A stretch of DNA of 21,737 nucleotides from a virus: the IMG/VR virus record IMGVR_UViG_3300044922_000090, positions 1 to 21,737 of that record, one strand, 5' to 3'. Positions 21,295 to 21,737 of this stretch are shown here, piece after piece (position 1 is the first letter of the stretch; the number at the start of each line of letters is the position of its first letter). The position numbers were made by a program, and so were the translations under genes. The notes beneath the pieces are model-generated. The model did no database searches. It had not been told where the DNA came from and was given only the letters and a program-made list of their open reading frames with translations.

Positions 21295-21737
21295 TTAAAG
21301 GGTGGATAAATATTTTAAGCCTGATTCGTACTTGGCGATGTCCCAGTTCTCGCGTGCCTCCAGCTTGAATCGTTGCTTGAGATCGGGTACTTTTTCGCAC
21401 AGCATGTGGTGGTACTGCATACGGATGTCGTTCAGCATCTGCTCTTTGCTGAGTGCCATTGCCTGCTCCTCCGCTGATGCGATGCTTGTTTCCAAGCCAA
21501 TACCGAAGTTGCCGAGCGCCCTTCCCCATGCGGAGGACTCGCAGTTCTCGACGTAGCTGGTCTTGTTGATAGCGCTACTGGTGCGATCTTCCTGTGCCAT
21601 TCCGCTTGCGACGATGCGGCCATTGGGATCGGTGATGATTGCGTTCAATACGCAGAAGTCGGGTGTCAGCTGTACGACTTCTGTGGTGAGGGAGTGATCA
21701 GCGAAGTTTGCGCGGAAGTATTTGAGGCGCTCGACTA
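21295..21737 (-). CDS. ERF-like recombination protein, 5' end outside window
   Basis: The frame is open to the right edge, so the true start lies beyond 21737. A TTG at 21648 is not the start, because homologous-looking sequence continues upstream (VERLKYFRANFADHSLTTEV). The visible 146 residues contain NAIITDPNGRIVASGMAQED, then SSAINKTSYVENCESSAWGR and ALGNFGIGLETSIASAEE. The motif NKTSYVENCESSAWGRALG is typical of phage ERF-type and related annealing proteins, which pair single strands in recombination. The C-terminal part is helical and acidic/basic mixed (EQMLNDIRMQYHHMLCEKVP). The family is recalled, not searched; some proteins with this motif are simply called unknown phage proteins. 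Confidence 0.7.
   Translation of the reverse strand, partial: VERLKYFRANFADHSLTTEVVQLTPDFCVLNAIITDPNGRIVASGMAQEDRTSSAINKTSYVENCESSAWGRALGNFGIGLETSIASAEEQAMALSKEQMLNDIRMQYHHMLCEKVPDLKQRFKLEARENWDIAKYESGLKYLSTL

Noticed and set aside
1-21737. Reverse transcriptase/diversity-generating element, tRNA genes, integrase or attachment sites
   Set aside because: None of the hallmark motifs (YADD-type, tyrosine recombinase boxes, cloverleaf sequences) or template/variable repeats was seen on either strand.

Overview
This window looks like part of the genome of a tailed double-stranded DNA bacteriophage (siphovirus-like) infecting a member of the Bacteroidota. All supported genes lie on the minus strand, so the transcriptional order runs from right (base 21737) to left (base 1). 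The host call is an inference. It rests on a primase with a BT4734-like N-terminal domain, a tail and capsid protein set of the type common in Bacteroidota phages, A/T-rich start contexts without clear Shine-Dalgarno sequences, and a TAnnTTTG-type -7 box at 19515-19522. No integrase, repressor, tRNA, CRISPR array, insertion sequence, lysin or portal gene was recognised, so lifestyle cannot be decided here.

Region 1 (21737 to 19528) is an early operon of small, mostly overlapping genes. It holds the 3' part of an ERF/annealing-type recombination gene, four unnamed small proteins, an SSB-like protein ending in DLPF, and a 73-residue unknown. It closes with a -7 promoter-like box and a strong intrinsic terminator. 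The terminator loop can pair with an upstream segment of the same RNA, and the structure ends about 20 bases before the primase start.

Region 2 (19396 to 13161) is replication and regulation. It holds a 733-residue primase/helicase (BT4734-like, PriCT-2-like and VapE-like ATPase domains) and an intergenic iteron cluster that is a good candidate replication origin (16960-17185). These are followed by a superfamily II helicase with a zinc ribbon, a VRR-NUC nuclease, a DnaA-domain-IV-like DNA-binding protein, a sigma-70-like protein and several small proteins.

Region 3 (13164 to 10220) is DNA modification and packaging: a ParB-like domain/DNA methyltransferase fusion with a sharply AT-rich middle, the small terminase, a MazG-like helical protein, and the large terminase.

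Region 4 (10207 to 8871) is a two-gene sugar cassette, a WlbB/FdtC-like N-acetyltransferase and a GT4-like glycosyltransferase, inserted between the large terminase and the tail genes.

Region 5 (8874 to 1) is virion morphogenesis: tail assembly chaperone with a predicted -1 frameshift, gp10-like tail completion protein, two tail tip/hub proteins, a tape measure protein with an internal duplication, an XkdF-like protease, a scaffold-like protein, and the N-terminal 243 residues of the major capsid protein. Tail genes come before head genes, the reverse of the usual siphovirus order, and the portal and tail tube genes must lie outside the window. The most unusual features are the attenuator-like RNA before the primase, the iteron cluster, the sugar cassette, a GATATTTA-N5-ATG box at four gene starts, and the mosaic methyltransferase.
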